Source: Prauserella halophila (lineage in GTDB: Bacteria; Actinomycetota; Actinomycetes; Mycobacteriales; Pseudonocardiaceae). Taken from it: a stretch of DNA of 64,000 nucleotides. The notes beneath the pieces are model-generated. The model was not told the DNA's origin. It made no database searches and was given only the letters and a program-made list of their open reading frames with translations. This document shows, piece by piece, positions 52,093 to 61,630 of the stretch. The stretch is from contig NZ_JAMTCQ010000008.1 of assembly GCF_024171895.1 (NCBI RefSeq), positions 682,001 through 746,000 on the forward strand, written 5' to 3'. Position numbers and translations under genes: made by a program. Within the stretch, counting starts at the first letter, position 1, and every line of letters begins with the position of its first letter.

Positions 52093-52953
52093 GTGTCAAC
52101 AACAGTGGCCCCTGGAGAGGTCCACCTCGCGACATCGTTGGCCGAGGCCACCGCGATGCTCGCCGACCTTGGTAAGGACGGCGAAGCCGTCGCGGGCGGA
52201 ACATGGACCATGCGTGCACTGCAGCGACACGTCACCCCTCGGCATGGGTACATAGCGCTCAAGCGCCTCCCCGAGTTGCACGGCTTTGAGCCCGGGGACG
52301 CAGTCGACCTGGGTGCACTGATGACGCACAGCGAACTGGCCGCCATCGACGCGGGACCGGCATTCGAATGCGTGCGTTCGGCGGCACGAGAGTCGGCGTT
52401 TCCGCAGGTGCGTAACGTAGCCACGGTCGGTGGCAATATCCGGGCGATCGGCTTCGCCGAGGCTGATCTGGTACCGGCGTTGTTGGCTGCCGAGGCACAG
52501 CTGAAGCTGCACTCGCCCGGAGGCAATGAGGTCGTCGGCCTTGTTGATTACCTCGCAGGCCGCGAAACGCGGCCTGCCGGCGAAATCATCACACGCGTGC
52601 AGATACCCACACCGAGTAACCGGAGATCCGCATTCGAGCGCCTCACGGTCCGGACGACCGGGGAGTACCCCATAGTCAACGTCGCCGTATCGGCCGACAT
52701 AGCAGACGGTGTCGTGCGCATGGCGCGAATTGCGGTCGGCAGTGTGGAACCTGTAGCCAAGCTTTGCGCGGCTGCGACCGAACTGATCGGGCGCCCCGCT
52801 GACGACGTTACGGCGATGAAAGCCGTAGGCGAGGCCGCAGCAGCAGAACTCAACGCCCGGGACGGCCGAGACGCTCCGGGCTGGTACCGAACTTCCGTGC
52901 TTCCCACGCTGATTCAGCGTGCTCTCGCACGCCTGGCCACCGACTCGAACTAG
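52093..52953 (+). CDS. Molybdenum hydroxylase medium subunit, FAD-binding (second set)
   Basis: A 286-residue CoxM-type FAD subunit starting at GTG 52093 (GGAGG 8 nt upstream). FAD motifs: GKDGEAVAGGTWTMRAL and FPQVRNVATVGGNIRAIGFAEAD, followed by a C-terminal flavoprotein domain (AELIGRPADDVTAMKAVGEA). It differs clearly from the first-set subunit, so the two sets are not a recent duplication. It precedes the small-subunit gene by 8 nt. Confidence 0.9.
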   Translation: MSTTVAPGEVHLATSLAEATAMLADLGKDGEAVAGGTWTMRALQRHVTPRHGYIALKRLPELHGFEPGDAVDLGALMTHSELAAIDAGPAFECVRSAARESAFPQVRNVATVGGNIRAIGFAEADLVPALLAAEAQLKLHSPGGNEVVGLVDYLAGRETRPAGEIITRVQIPTPSNRRSAFERLTVRTTGEYPIVNVAVSADIADGVVRMARIAVGSVEPVAKLCAAATELIGRPADDVTAMKAVGEAAAAELNARDGRDAPGWYRTSVLPTLIQRALARLATDSN

Positions 52954-52961
52954 GAGAGCCC

Positions 52962-53435
52962 GTGTCCTATTCCTTCACACTGAACGGACAACCCGTCGAA
53001 GCCACGGCGGCGGGCATGACGTCGCTACTGTCGGTCCTGCGAGATCAGTCAGGCCTGCTGGGCGCCAAGCGCGGATGCGGTGAGGGGCGTTGCGGCGCCT
53101 GCACCGTCCTCGTTGACGGCTCACCCGTCGACTCATGCATCTACCCGGTCGCCAATGCCGAAGGAACGGCGGTGCGTACGGTCGAAGGCCTGGCATCACA
53201 CGATGAGCCGCTGACTCGGATCCAGGACGCCCTGTTGGAACATGGTGGGGTGCAGTGCGGTGCGTGCATACCCGGAGTGGTTATGACGCTCACGGCGCTA
53301 CTCGAAACAGAGTCCAATACAGATGATTCCACTGTACGGTCGTCGCTTACCGGAAACATCTGCCGTTGCACGGGGTATCAGAAGATTATTGACGCGGCGC
53401 AAGCAGCTGCGAGCTCGAATGGAGGTCCGCGATGA
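52962..53435 (+). CDS. Molybdenum hydroxylase small subunit, 2x[2Fe-2S] (second set)
   Basis: A 157-residue iron-sulfur subunit starting at GTG. First cluster: GAKRGCGEGRCGACTVLVDG with SC following; second cluster: GGVQCGACIPGVVM and GNICRCTGYQK. It overlaps the large-subunit start by 4 bp. It is the electron relay between the Mo and FAD subunits of the second enzyme. Confidence 0.93.
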   Translation: MSYSFTLNGQPVEATAAGMTSLLSVLRDQSGLLGAKRGCGEGRCGACTVLVDGSPVDSCIYPVANAEGTAVRTVEGLASHDEPLTRIQDALLEHGGVQCGACIPGVVMTLTALLETESNTDDSTVRSSLTGNICRCTGYQKIIDAAQAAASSNGGPR

Positions 53436-55708
53436 CTCTCGTCGGCACGTCCGCACGTCGGGCGGATGGGGAAGACAAGGTTCGCGGCGCGGCGAGATAT
53501 GGCATGGACTACCTCGAGCACGGCACGCTTGTCGCGAAGGTGCTCCGGTCCACGGTGCCCGCTGCGCGTATCACCAGGCTGGACTGTTCGAAGGCCGCGT
53601 CGATGCCTGGAGTCCGCGCCGTCGCGACCGCTGCTGACGCTCCCGGACTGTCCGGCCTGATGATCGTCAAGGATCAGTCGTTGTTCGCCAGGGATGTGAT
53701 CCGCTACGTCGGCGAGCCGCTGGCCGCGGTGACGGCCGACACCGCCGAGCAAGCTGAAGCCGCTCTTGCCGCGATTGACGTTTCGCTCGACGAACTCGAA
53801 CCTGTCCTGGACCTCGAGCAGGCCCTCGCGCAGGGAACTCGATTGATCCACCCCGATTGGGAGAGCTACGAGACCGCGATGCCCGGCCCGCGCGAGGGCA
53901 ACCTGGCATGGGAAACGCGGGTCGAGCGCGGCGACGTGGACACGGCGTTCGACACAGCACATCTGGTCGTCGAGGACGAGTATCGAACCCAGCGCCAGCA
54001 CCAGAGCCCCATCGAACCGCACGCCGCGGTAGCCCGCTACGAGCAGGGACGATACGTCGTACACACACCGACACAGTTTCCGCACAACGTGCGGGGTCGC
54101 ATCGCGGAGCTGCTCGGTATCCGCCTTTCCGACGTGCGGGTGATCGTGCCAACCATCGGAGGTGGGTTCGGCGGCAAACTGGACGTGATGGTGGAGCCGT
54201 TCGCCTGCGTCCTCGCGCGTAAGACCGGGCGCCCCGTGCGGATCCTGAACAGCCGCAGCGAGGAAATGACGACTTGCGGGCCGCGGGAGAACGCCATCGT
54301 GCGGTTACGCACCGCCGTGGCATCAGACGGCACGATTCTGGCCCAGGATGGCGTGGTCCTCGCCGACAACGGCGCAAATAGCAGCGGCGAGACCGTCGCG
54401 GTCGCCAACGTGGCGCCGCTCGTTCTGGGCGGCACCTACCGGATCCCGAACGCGCGCTACGCCAGTAAGGTGGCCTACACCAACACAACACCGACTGCGG
54501 CATTCCGCGGAGTCAACGGGCCCTATTGTGTGTATGCCCAGGAACAGCACCTGGACCACATCGCGCGCGAGCTCGGCATGGACCGCAAGGAACTGCGGAT
54601 GAACAATCTGATCCGCCGCGGGGAGTCGATGGTCAATGGCCAGCAGCTTGACGACGCCTTCCTCGTAGAAGCCATGGACAAGGTCGACGAGATCAGGCCC
54701 TGGCAGGACGCACAGGCCGAGCGGAGGCCATTCCGCGGTGTGGCAGTGGTGCCGCTGACATGGCTGACCAACCCGTTACCGGCCGCCGCATCGGTCAAGC
54801 TGGAAGAAGACGGCACCGCGACGGTGACCTGCGCCGGCGCCGAGATCGGCACCGGCGCAGTTACTACCGGCGTCCTGCAAATCGTCGCCGAGCGACTGGG
54901 TCTGCGGCTCGAGGACGTGCGAGTGAGCCCCACGGACACCGATACGGGCGGCTTCGACGGCGGAGCCCAGGGCAGCAGAACAACGTACGGCATGGGTAAC
55001 GCCGCCCTCGACGCGGCGACCAAAGTCCGCGACCAGGTCCTCGAGGTCGCTGCCGGCATGCTCGAGGCGGCGGTCGACGACTTGGAGATCGTCGACGGGT
55101 CGGTACGTGTCTCCGGTGTTCCCGATCAGCAAGTGGCCATACCCAGCGTGGTAGGGACCGCGATGTTCGACTCCGGCCCGATCGGAGCCTCCGGCAAGTT
55201 CGCCACCCCGCCGATTCCGTTCGACTCCGGCTGTATGGCGGGCGCTGCGGTCACGAGTTTCCCGGCGGCGCTGTATCAGGCTCACATGACCGAGGTGGAG
55301 GTCGATCCGGACACTGGTCGAGTGACTGTGCTGCGCTACGTGGTAGCCCAAGATGTCGGCAGAGCGATCAATCCGCAAATGATCGAAGGGCAGATCCAGG
55401 GAGGCGTGCTGCAGGGCATCGGTTACGCCCTGTTCGAGAACCTGCGGCTCGGCGACAACGGTGAGGTGATCGATGACAACTTGGAGAGCTACCGTCTCCC
55501 CACTGCCGCCGATGCACCGCCCATCGAGGCCGCCATTCTGGAAAACCCCTGCTCCTACGGCCCACTCGGCGCGAAAGGCGCTGCGGAGCCGCCGATCATC
55601 CCAGTCGCCGCGGTGATCGGATGCGCGGTGGCCGATGCGATCGGCAAGCCCATCAATGAGCTGCCGCTCACGCCATTCGCCGTGCTGCAAGCGATAAAGG
55701 AAAGCTAG
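53432..55708 (+). CDS. Molybdenum hydroxylase large subunit (second set)
   Basis: A 758-residue Mo subunit with DGEDKVRGAARYGMDYLEHG at the N-terminus, PTIGGGFGGKLDVMVEPFAC, TPTAAFRGVNGPYCVYAQEQ in the cofactor loop, DGGAQGSRTTYGMGNAALDA and the catalytic Glu in GPLGAKGAAEPPIIP. AFRGVNGP groups it with XdhD/aldehyde-oxidase-like hydroxylases rather than CO dehydrogenase. The M-S-L order is the common one. Substrate unknown; it probably oxidises a different intermediate of the same pathway from the first enzyme. Confidence 0.92.
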   Translation: MTLVGTSARRADGEDKVRGAARYGMDYLEHGTLVAKVLRSTVPAARITRLDCSKAASMPGVRAVATAADAPGLSGLMIVKDQSLFARDVIRYVGEPLAAVTADTAEQAEAALAAIDVSLDELEPVLDLEQALAQGTRLIHPDWESYETAMPGPREGNLAWETRVERGDVDTAFDTAHLVVEDEYRTQRQHQSPIEPHAAVARYEQGRYVVHTPTQFPHNVRGRIAELLGIRLSDVRVIVPTIGGGFGGKLDVMVEPFACVLARKTGRPVRILNSRSEEMTTCGPRENAIVRLRTAVASDGTILAQDGVVLADNGANSSGETVAVANVAPLVLGGTYRIPNARYASKVAYTNTTPTAAFRGVNGPYCVYAQEQHLDHIARELGMDRKELRMNNLIRRGESMVNGQQLDDAFLVEAMDKVDEIRPWQDAQAERRPFRGVAVVPLTWLTNPLPAAASVKLEEDGTATVTCAGAEIGTGAVTTGVLQIVAERLGLRLEDVRVSPTDTDTGGFDGGAQGSRTTYGMGNAALDAATKVRDQVLEVAAGMLEAAVDDLEIVDGSVRVSGVPDQQVAIPSVVGTAMFDSGPIGASGKFATPPIPFDSGCMAGAAVTSFPAALYQAHMTEVEVDPDTGRVTVLRYVVAQDVGRAINPQMIEGQIQGGVLQGIGYALFENLRLGDNGEVIDDNLESYRLPTAADAPPIEAAILENPCSYGPLGAKGAAEPPIIPVAAVIGCAVADAIGKPINELPLTPFAVLQAIKES

Positions 55709-55760
55709 ATCACGTGGCTAGCCGCATCGACTTGCCCTGCACGGATCCATAACCCGAATC

Positions 55761-58298
55761 ATGGTTGATGACCTTTTGACTACACCCACTGAACCCCATC
55801 CGAGTTCGTCGGCGATGCGCCGCGTGCTCAAGCGCGCGAACGACGGCGTAGCGCTGGACGTCGCGGAGTCGGCGGTGTTGTTGCACGCCCGAGGTGAGGA
55901 CCTGGAGACCCTGCTCGCCGCCGCGGCTCGGGTGCGGGACGCGCATCTCGCCGACCAGGGGCGCAGCGGGGTCGTGACCTACAGCCGCAAGGTGTTCATC
56001 CCGCTGACCCGCCTGTGCCGGGACCGGTGTCACTACTGCACTTTCGTCGACGTGCCCGGCAATCTCGACGCGCTCTATCTCGAACGCGACGAGGTGCTGG
56101 AGATCGCCAGGGCGGGCGCAGAGCAGGGCTGCCAGGAGGCACTGTTCACCCTGGGCGACCGGCCGGAGGAGCGCTGGCCGCAGGCTCGACAGTGGCTCGA
56201 CGAGCGCGGCTACGCCTCGACGCTGGACTACGTGCGGTCCTGTGCGATCGCGGTGCTGGAGGAGACCGGATTGCTGCCGCATCTGAACCCCGGTGTCATG
56301 AGCTGGGAGGAGCTGCAGCGGCTGAAGCCGGTCGCGCCCAGCATGGGCATGATGCTCGAGACCACCGCGCGCAGGCTGTTCGAGGAGAAGGGCGGCCCGC
56401 ACTTCGCCAGCCCGGACAAGGACCCCGACGTGCGGCTGCGGGTGCTCGACGACGCGGGCCGGGTCGGTGTCCCGTTCACCAGCGGCGTGCTACTCGGTAT
56501 CGGTGAGACCCGCGGCGAGCGCGCCGAGTCGCTGCACGCGATTCGGCAGCGTGCGCGGCAGTATCGCAACATCCAGGAAGTCATCGTGCAGAACTTCCGG
56601 GCCAAGCCGGACACCGCGATGCGAGCCGCCCCGGACGCCGATCTCGAAGACCTCGCCGCGACCGTCGCGGTGGCGCGGCTGTTGCTGCCGCCGGGGGTGA
56701 GCGTGCAGGCTCCGCCGAACCTCGCAGGCGACGAGCACGCCCGGTTGCTGGCCGCCGGGATCGACGACTGGGGTGGGGTGTCCCCGGTGACCCCGGATCA
56801 CGTCAACCCGGAACGGCCGTGGCCGGGGATCGATGAGCTCGCGTCCTGGACCGAGCAGGCCGGGTTCGAGCTGCGCCAGCGGCTCACCGCGTACCCGAAG
56901 TACGTGCGCAATGCGGAGAAGTGGATCGACATCCGGCTGCACGACCACGTCGCCGCGCTCGCCGGCTCGGACGGGCTCGCCGACGCCGATGCCGCCGCGA
57001 TTGGACGTCCCTGGCAGGAGCCGGACGGCGGGCTGGACACCACCGGCCGCGCCGATCTGCACGCCGCGATCGACACCGAGGGCCGCACGTCCGACCGCAG
57101 AGGTGACTTCGACAGCGTCTACGGCGACTGGGACATGCTCGCCGGGCAGGTGCCCGCGGCCACCGTGCCCGAGCGGCTCGACAGCGAGGCCCGGGACGGG
57201 CTGCGGCTGGCCGCCGACGACCCGGCGGCGCTGCTGTCCGAGGCAAACGCGGGCGCGGCGATGGCGCTGCTCACCGCCGAGGGCGACGCGCTGGAGACGC
57301 TGACGCGCCAGGCCGATCAGCTGCGCGCCGACGTCGTGGGCGAGGACATCACCTACGTGGTCAACCGAAACATCAACTTCTCCAACGTCTGCTACGTGGG
57401 GTGCCGGTTCTGCGCCTTCGCCCAGCGTGAGCGTGACGCGGACGCGTTCCGGCTTTCGGTGGACGACGTCGCCGCCCGCGCCGTGGAAGCGTCCGAGGCG
57501 GGCGCGACCGAGGTGTGCATGCAGGGCGGGATCGATCCGAAGCTGCCGGTGAGCTACTACGCCGACATCGTCCGCGCGATCAAGAAAGCGGTGCCGGACA
57601 TGCACGTCCACGCGTTCTCCCCGATGGAGATCGTCTCCGTCGCGTCGAAGGCAGGGGTCAGCGTGACCGAGTGGCTCACCGAACTGCGCGACGCCGGGCT
57701 CGGCTCCATCCCCGGTACCGCGGCGGAGATCCTCGACGACGACGTCCGCTGGGTGCTCACCAAGGGCAAACTGCCCGCCGCCACCTGGATCGACGTCGTC
57801 ACCACCGCCCACCGGCTCGGCCTTCCCTCGTCGTCGACGATGATGTACGGCCACGTCGACCACCCCGAACACTGGCTCGGCCACCTCCGCGTGCTCGCCC
57901 GCATCGCGGCCGACACCGGCGGATTCACCGAGTTCGTCGGCCTGCCGTTCGTACACCACAACGCCCCGGTCTACCTCGCCGGCATCGCCCGCCCCGGCCC
58001 GACCGCGCGGGACAACCGCGCGATCCACGCCTTCGCCCGCCTCGCCCTGCACGGACTGATCGACAACGTGCAATGCTCCTGGGTCAAACTCGGCGACGAG
58101 CACACCGCCCAAGTACTGCGCGGCGGCGCCAACGACATCGGCGGCACACTCATGGAAGAAACCATCTCCCGCATGGCAGGCTCCGAACACGGCTCCTCCC
58201 GCACCACCGAGGAACTCGACCAACTCGCCGCCCTGGCAGGCAGGCCACCCCGCCAACGCAGCACCACCTACGGCCACATCCTGCGAGCGCCCGCGTGA
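55761..58298 (+). CDS. fbiC: FO synthase, fused CofG-CofH (FbiC)
   Basis: An 845-residue double radical-SAM enzyme. The CofG half carries Cys86, Cys90, Cys93 ([10 protein letters not shown]) and the CofH half Cys544, Cys548, Cys551 (VCYVGCRFC), each binding a 4Fe-4S cluster. It makes FO, the chromophore of F420, from tyrosine and a flavin precursor. Full length and intact. It lies 52 nt after the Mo-hydroxylase genes on the same strand and supplies the cofactor used by fgd and the LLM enzyme at 33.5-35.6 kb. Its codon use is more GC-biased than the Mo genes, so it may have a separate origin. Confidence 0.96.
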   Translation: MVDDLLTTPTEPHPSSSAMRRVLKRANDGVALDVAESAVLLHARGEDLETLLAAAARVRDAHLADQGRSGVVTYSRKVFIPLTRLCRDRCHYCTFVDVPGNLDALYLERDEVLEIARAGAEQGCQEALFTLGDRPEERWPQARQWLDERGYASTLDYVRSCAIAVLEETGLLPHLNPGVMSWEELQRLKPVAPSMGMMLETTARRLFEEKGGPHFASPDKDPDVRLRVLDDAGRVGVPFTSGVLLGIGETRGERAESLHAIRQRARQYRNIQEVIVQNFRAKPDTAMRAAPDADLEDLAATVAVARLLLPPGVSVQAPPNLAGDEHARLLAAGIDDWGGVSPVTPDHVNPERPWPGIDELASWTEQAGFELRQRLTAYPKYVRNAEKWIDIRLHDHVAALAGSDGLADADAAAIGRPWQEPDGGLDTTGRADLHAAIDTEGRTSDRRGDFDSVYGDWDMLAGQVPAATVPERLDSEARDGLRLAADDPAALLSEANAGAAMALLTAEGDALETLTRQADQLRADVVGEDITYVVNRNINFSNVCYVGCRFCAFAQRERDADAFRLSVDDVAARAVEASEAGATEVCMQGGIDPKLPVSYYADIVRAIKKAVPDMHVHAFSPMEIVSVASKAGVSVTEWLTELRDAGLGSIPGTAAEILDDDVRWVLTKGKLPAATWIDVVTTAHRLGLPSSSTMMYGHVDHPEHWLGHLRVLARIAADTGGFTEFVGLPFVHHNAPVYLAGIARPGPTARDNRAIHAFARLALHGLIDNVQCSWVKLGDEHTAQVLRGGANDIGGTLMEETISRMAGSEHGSSRTTEELDQLAALAGRPPRQRSTTYGHILRAPA

Positions 58299-58299
58299 A

Positions 58300-59058
58300 T
58301 TGCACAGCTACGGCGAATCTTGGGATACGGCATCGCTCGGCAAGGAAGAGCCGCACCTGGCGGCGCGGACCGTGCTTGAACAACGGATCCGACAACGTCA
58401 GCAGACATTCGAGGAGTTCGTGGAGTACGCCGAAACCTTCGCCCGCGAACATGGCGAGCCTGGCACCCTCAGCGTCCGCCATCTGCAACGGCTCGTATCC
58501 GGAAGCCGACCCGATGGCCGACCGCTGGGATCCGTCCGGCCAGCCACGGCGCGGCTACTGGAGCGGATATTCGGCTTGAGCGTCGCCGAGCTGCTCGCCA
58601 CCCCGCAGAGCACCTCGGCAGCTCAGTCGCTGCGGGCAGCCATCAGCGTCGTCGTCTCCGACTCGAAAGTACTGCTCGTCTGCCGCAGAGGCGAGGAGCC
58701 GAGCGGGATCTCGTGGCACTTCCCCGCTGGCCTCGTGAAGCCCGACATGTCAGCCCACAGTGTGGCCGTCCGGGAAACGTTCACGGAGACCGGAATCCAT
58801 TGTGTCGTCGCCCGCGCTCTCGGCAGCAGGCTGCATCCCACGACCAAGGTCGTATGCGAGTACGTCTTGTGCGACTACGTGACTGGAATGGCCAAGAATC
58901 TTGATGTCGTTGAGAACATCGACGTGCTCTGGGCCGAGACGCCTGATCTCACCCGGTTCATTCCCGCAGAACACATCTACGAGCCCGTGCTTGCGGCCTT
59001 AAGGGGTCCTGGGGTGTACCAAGGGCCCCTAAGTCCGGCGGCTGAGATGCCCGCGTGA
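58300..59058 (+). CDS. Nudix hydrolase with N-terminal helical DNA-binding-like domain
   Basis: A 252-residue protein. The first 110 residues resemble the helical domain common in actinomycete regulators (RTVLEQRIRQRQQTFEEFVEYA, LSVRHLQRLVSG, ARLLERIFGLSVAELLA). Residues 115-235 form a Nudix fold (HFPAGLVKPDMSAHSVAVRE, followed by TFTETG), where the first Glu of the Nudix box is replaced, so catalysis is uncertain. The TTG start is one base after the fbiC stop; a GTG at 58372 is possible. A CTTAAGGGG/CCCCTAAG hairpin lies at the end of the gene (about 58998-59034). Role unknown. Confidence 0.75.
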   Translation: MHSYGESWDTASLGKEEPHLAARTVLEQRIRQRQQTFEEFVEYAETFAREHGEPGTLSVRHLQRLVSGSRPDGRPLGSVRPATARLLERIFGLSVAELLATPQSTSAAQSLRAAISVVVSDSKVLLVCRRGEEPSGISWHFPAGLVKPDMSAHSVAVRETFTETGIHCVVARALGSRLHPTTKVVCEYVLCDYVTGMAKNLDVVENIDVLWAETPDLTRFIPAEHIYEPVLAALRGPGVYQGPLSPAAEMPA

Positions 59059-59069
59059 GCAACCGCTGA

Positions 59070-59636
59070 TCACAACGCGGCGAACGTACCGATCAGCTCG
59101 GCGGTGTCCGCATGTCGGACTTCGAGCTCGTAGTCAGCCAGTGCGCCGTCGCCGCCATGATGGCGACGGGCAGCACCTTCAAGGAACCCCTGAATCTGGT
59201 CGGGGTCGCCCAGCACAGCCTGTGCTTTGAACGTTCGCACCACCGTGCCCAGACACAGCAAGCGCAAGTCGAGCAAGACCTTTTCCTCGCCGGTCGCGCT
59301 GCCGGAACATGCGTTAATGCCTGTGTCCCCTGCCGCCGACCGGCTGGCCGTGCTGTCCGTACCCGTAGGCTGGAGAACCTTCGCCCTGTGTCCGCGGCCG
59401 GACTCGGATACAAGACCCCACTTCATCAGCAAGGTCATGGCGCGATTGACTGTGCCCGGCGACACGCCGTGCTGTTTAGCCAGCTCACGCACAGGCGGCA
59501 CGACATCTCCGGCAACGAGCATGCCATCCAAGATTTGCCTCCCGATTCCCACAGCGACCAGTTCATAAGGCGCCTGAGGGTCGTCCTTTGCACGCTGAAG
59601 CCCATCGCTGTCCGAGCCCCAGTTCCGCTCAGGCAT
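59070..59636 (-). CDS. GntR-type winged-helix domain, likely the detached C-terminus of the integrase
   Basis: A 188-residue frame with a GntR winged helix (IGRQILDGMLVAGDVVPPVREL, then KQHGVSPGTVNRAMTLLMKWG) and an acidic helical end (LADYELEVRHADTAELIGTF). The codons upstream of the first ATG continue the integrase frame after its last frameshift (TLRVYTAFISEADQRAAGAI), so the original protein was an integrase fused to GntR. It could still be made as a separate regulator from 59636. It converges with the Nudix gene, 11 nt apart. Confidence 0.65.
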   Translation of the reverse strand: MPERNWGSDSDGLQRAKDDPQAPYELVAVGIGRQILDGMLVAGDVVPPVRELAKQHGVSPGTVNRAMTLLMKWGLVSESGRGHRAKVLQPTGTDSTASRSAAGDTGINACSGSATGEEKVLLDLRLLCLGTVVRTFKAQAVLGDPDQIQGFLEGAARRHHGGDGALADYELEVRHADTAELIGTFAAL

Positions 59637-59639
59637 GCG

Positions 59640-60869
59640 AGCTCCGATCGCACCCGCTGCTCGTTGGTCGGCTTCCGAAATGAATGCCGTATAGACTCTC
59701 AGTGTGGTAGCACCTCCACCGCCGTGGCCCGTCGCCCGGACACGGTGTTGATGTCAACGCCGCCCTTGATCAGTTCGGTCGCTGAGTAGTGGCGCAACTT
59801 GTGAAAGGTTGTGTCGATCTCCAGCCTCCCGACCATCGTGTCGAACCGCTGGGTAATCGCGCCCGGAGTGCAGAACCGGACATAGTCCACGGCTGGCGAG
59901 AACAGCAAGGCGCCTTCCGCAAGCCCGGACGCTGATCCAGCATGCACCTCCGCAACCCGACGTTCGCATCTGTCTCGGTGTTCACGCAGCACCGTTGCCG
60001 TTTCCGAATCGAGCGTCACCGGACGCTGCTGGTGGGTCTTCGTGTCCTGCTCAGCCCACTGGCCATCGTCGTCCTTGCTGATGCCGCGCCGGATCCACAG
60101 GACGGTCGTATCGTCTTCGGTCATCACGTCGGTCCATCGCAACGCGCACAGCTCATGACGCCGTGCCCCGGTCGTCATGGCCAGCCAGACCAACGTCGCC
60201 CAGTCCGTGTCACGTGCGGCCGCCGCGTTCACGATGGCGGCCGCTTGGGTGGGCGTGGGCGGCTGCGGCTTCGGAACCGGCGCTGATACCGGTTTCGCGT
60301 CCTTGACCGGGTTCTCAGTGATCCACTTCCAGCGCACCGCACCACGGAACGCTCCGGACAGCAGCCAGTGGATCTGTCGCCGCGCGGACGTGCCTAGCGG
60401 TGTGCACACATGCTGGCGGCATCGCTGGTCGCACTCGTGTTGGCGAGGAGTGCGGTGCTGGACGTACCGGCCGGTGCAATGCTCGCGGCAACGTTTCGAT
60501 TCCCGATACAGCGACTCGAGCGTGTCGGCATCGACGTCACCGACCTTCTCGTCGCTGATAAACGGCTCGACGTGCTTCTGCCACAGCAACCAGTAGTTCT
60601 CTACCGTGCTCCACGCGCCGTCGAAGTCATTGAGGTAACGCTCGACGAGCTGGCTGACCTTGGCCGCGGTCTTGGGATTGCGCCGTTCGTAGACCTCGTT
60701 GAGCAGCTGAATCCGAACCTTCTCGGCCTCCGCGTCCTTGTCCGGCGTATCCGCCGGGGCGGCGCTTGGTCACCGGGTCCACGCCCGCGTCCACGCGCAG
60801 CGCGCCACTGGCCAGGGTGTCGATGACACCCTGCTGGCGCTTCCTCCGGAAAGTCTTCGATCCTGCCAT
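59640..60869 (-). pseudogene. Tyrosine integrase of the island, frameshifted
   Basis: Start ATG at 60869, 58 nt from the tRNA 3' end. The N-terminal arm-binding part (TLASGALRVDAGVDPVTKRR) is followed by a small deletion and frame change near 60765. The catalytic domain (MTTGARRHELCALRWTDV with the first Arg; FHKLRHYSATELI with HxxR) ends in a second frame change at about 59720, so the tyrosine motif (TLRVYTAF) is out of frame. The enzyme should be dead unless both shifts are sequencing errors. Confidence 0.88.
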
Positions 60870-60893
60870 CGATTCCACTGTAACCCAGTTTGG

Positions 60894-60964
60894 GCCCCGA
60901 ACCGGCATTTTCCCAGGTCACAACGGTGGGCGCAGCCGGGTTCGAACCAGCGACCCCCTGCTTG
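60894..60964. repeat. Right-hand att site overlapping tRNA-Val
   Basis: 71 bp shared with 26699-26769 and in part with 29871-29924. It includes the T-arm, variable region and acceptor 3' strand of the intact tRNA and about 33 nt on the integrase side. It is the recombination site of the island at the chromosomal tRNA. Confidence 0.85.
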
Positions 60965-60998
60965 TAAGGCAGGTGCTCTTCCGCTGAGCTATGCGCCC
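60927..60998 (-). tRNA. tRNA-Val (anticodon TAC)
   Basis: Folds as a full cloverleaf: acceptor GGGCGCA/TGCGCCC, D-arm GCTC/GAGC, anticodon stem CCTGC/GCAGG with loop CTTACAA (anticodon TAC), T-arm with TTCGAAC. Discriminator A; CCA is not fully encoded. It is the integration target of the island, and remains intact because the element restored the 3' end. Confidence 0.95.
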
Positions 60999-61044
60999 GT
61001 CACGGGTGGCGGCGCCTGCGGCACCGGCCACCCGAGAAAACTCG

Positions 61045-61506
61045 TCAGCCGAGCTCCGCGACGGCCTTCTTCCAGGCCTCCTGGTCGCGCGGCTCGCCGG
61101 GCTGGTTCACCTCGGCGTACTTGACGACACCCTCCGTGTCGATCAGGAAGGTACCGCGCACCGCGAGACCGGCCTGGTCGTTGAACACGCCGTACTTCGT
61201 GGCGACGTCGCCGTGCGGCCAGAAGTCCGACAGCAGCGGGAACTGGTAGCCCTGCTGCTCGGCCCACGCCTTGAGCGAGAACGGGGTGTCCACCGAGACG
61301 CCGAGAACCTGCACGCCCTCGTTGTCGTAGTCGGCGAACTCGTCACGGAGCTGGCAGAGCTCACCCTGGCAGATGCCGCTGAACGCGAACGGGTAGAAGA
61401 CCAGCAGGACCGGCTTGTCCCCGCGGAACGACGACAGAGTGACTTCCTGCTTGTTGTAGTCGTTCAGCGTGAAGTCCGGGGCCTGCGAACCGACCTCGAC
61501 CGCCAT
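61045..61506 (-). CDS. ahpE: 1-Cys peroxiredoxin AhpE
   Basis: A 153-residue peroxiredoxin. The peroxidatic Cys is in FYPFAFSGICQGELCQL, with the AhpE-typical GICQGEL; a second Cys follows four residues later, which AhpE of Mycobacterium lacks. PLLSDFWPHG and QPGEPRDQ complete the AhpE match. It reduces peroxides and peroxynitrite. The start MAVEVGSQAPDF was chosen as the standard AhpE start. Its position near aceE is the conserved actinobacterial order. Confidence 0.93.
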   Translation of the reverse strand: MAVEVGSQAPDFTLNDYNKQEVTLSSFRGDKPVLLVFYPFAFSGICQGELCQLRDEFADYDNEGVQVLGVSVDTPFSLKAWAEQQGYQFPLLSDFWPHGDVATKYGVFNDQAGLAVRGTFLIDTEGVVKYAEVNQPGEPRDQEAWKKAVAELG

Positions 61507-61630
61507 AGAGATTCCTCTCGCGCGCGTGCTCGTCCGGCCCGCCGAGACCCGGCGCGGCCGCATGTGCCCGTCCACCCTAACGCGGGCGGCCCGGGCATGA
61601 TCGGGCGCCGGTGACCGGCGGCCCGTGCGC

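Larger units (their letters stand above)
29871..60964. mobile_element. 31-kb integrated catabolic island at tRNA-Val
   Basis: The island lies between the middle tRNA 3' repeat (29871-29924) and the intact tRNA-Val (60927-60998). Its own tyrosine integrase, now frameshifted, sits beside the tRNA in the expected orientation. No replication or conjugation genes are seen, so it is a genomic island or immobilised element. Cargo: debris at 30-33 kb, then the F420/molybdenum-hydroxylase catabolic locus. End points are inferred from the repeats. Confidence 0.7.

Noticed and set aside
56490-58277. Long minus-strand frame opposite fbiC
   Set aside because: Low-complexity Val/Gly/Asp/His-rich translation with no family features; fbiC on the other strand has both radical-SAM motifs.
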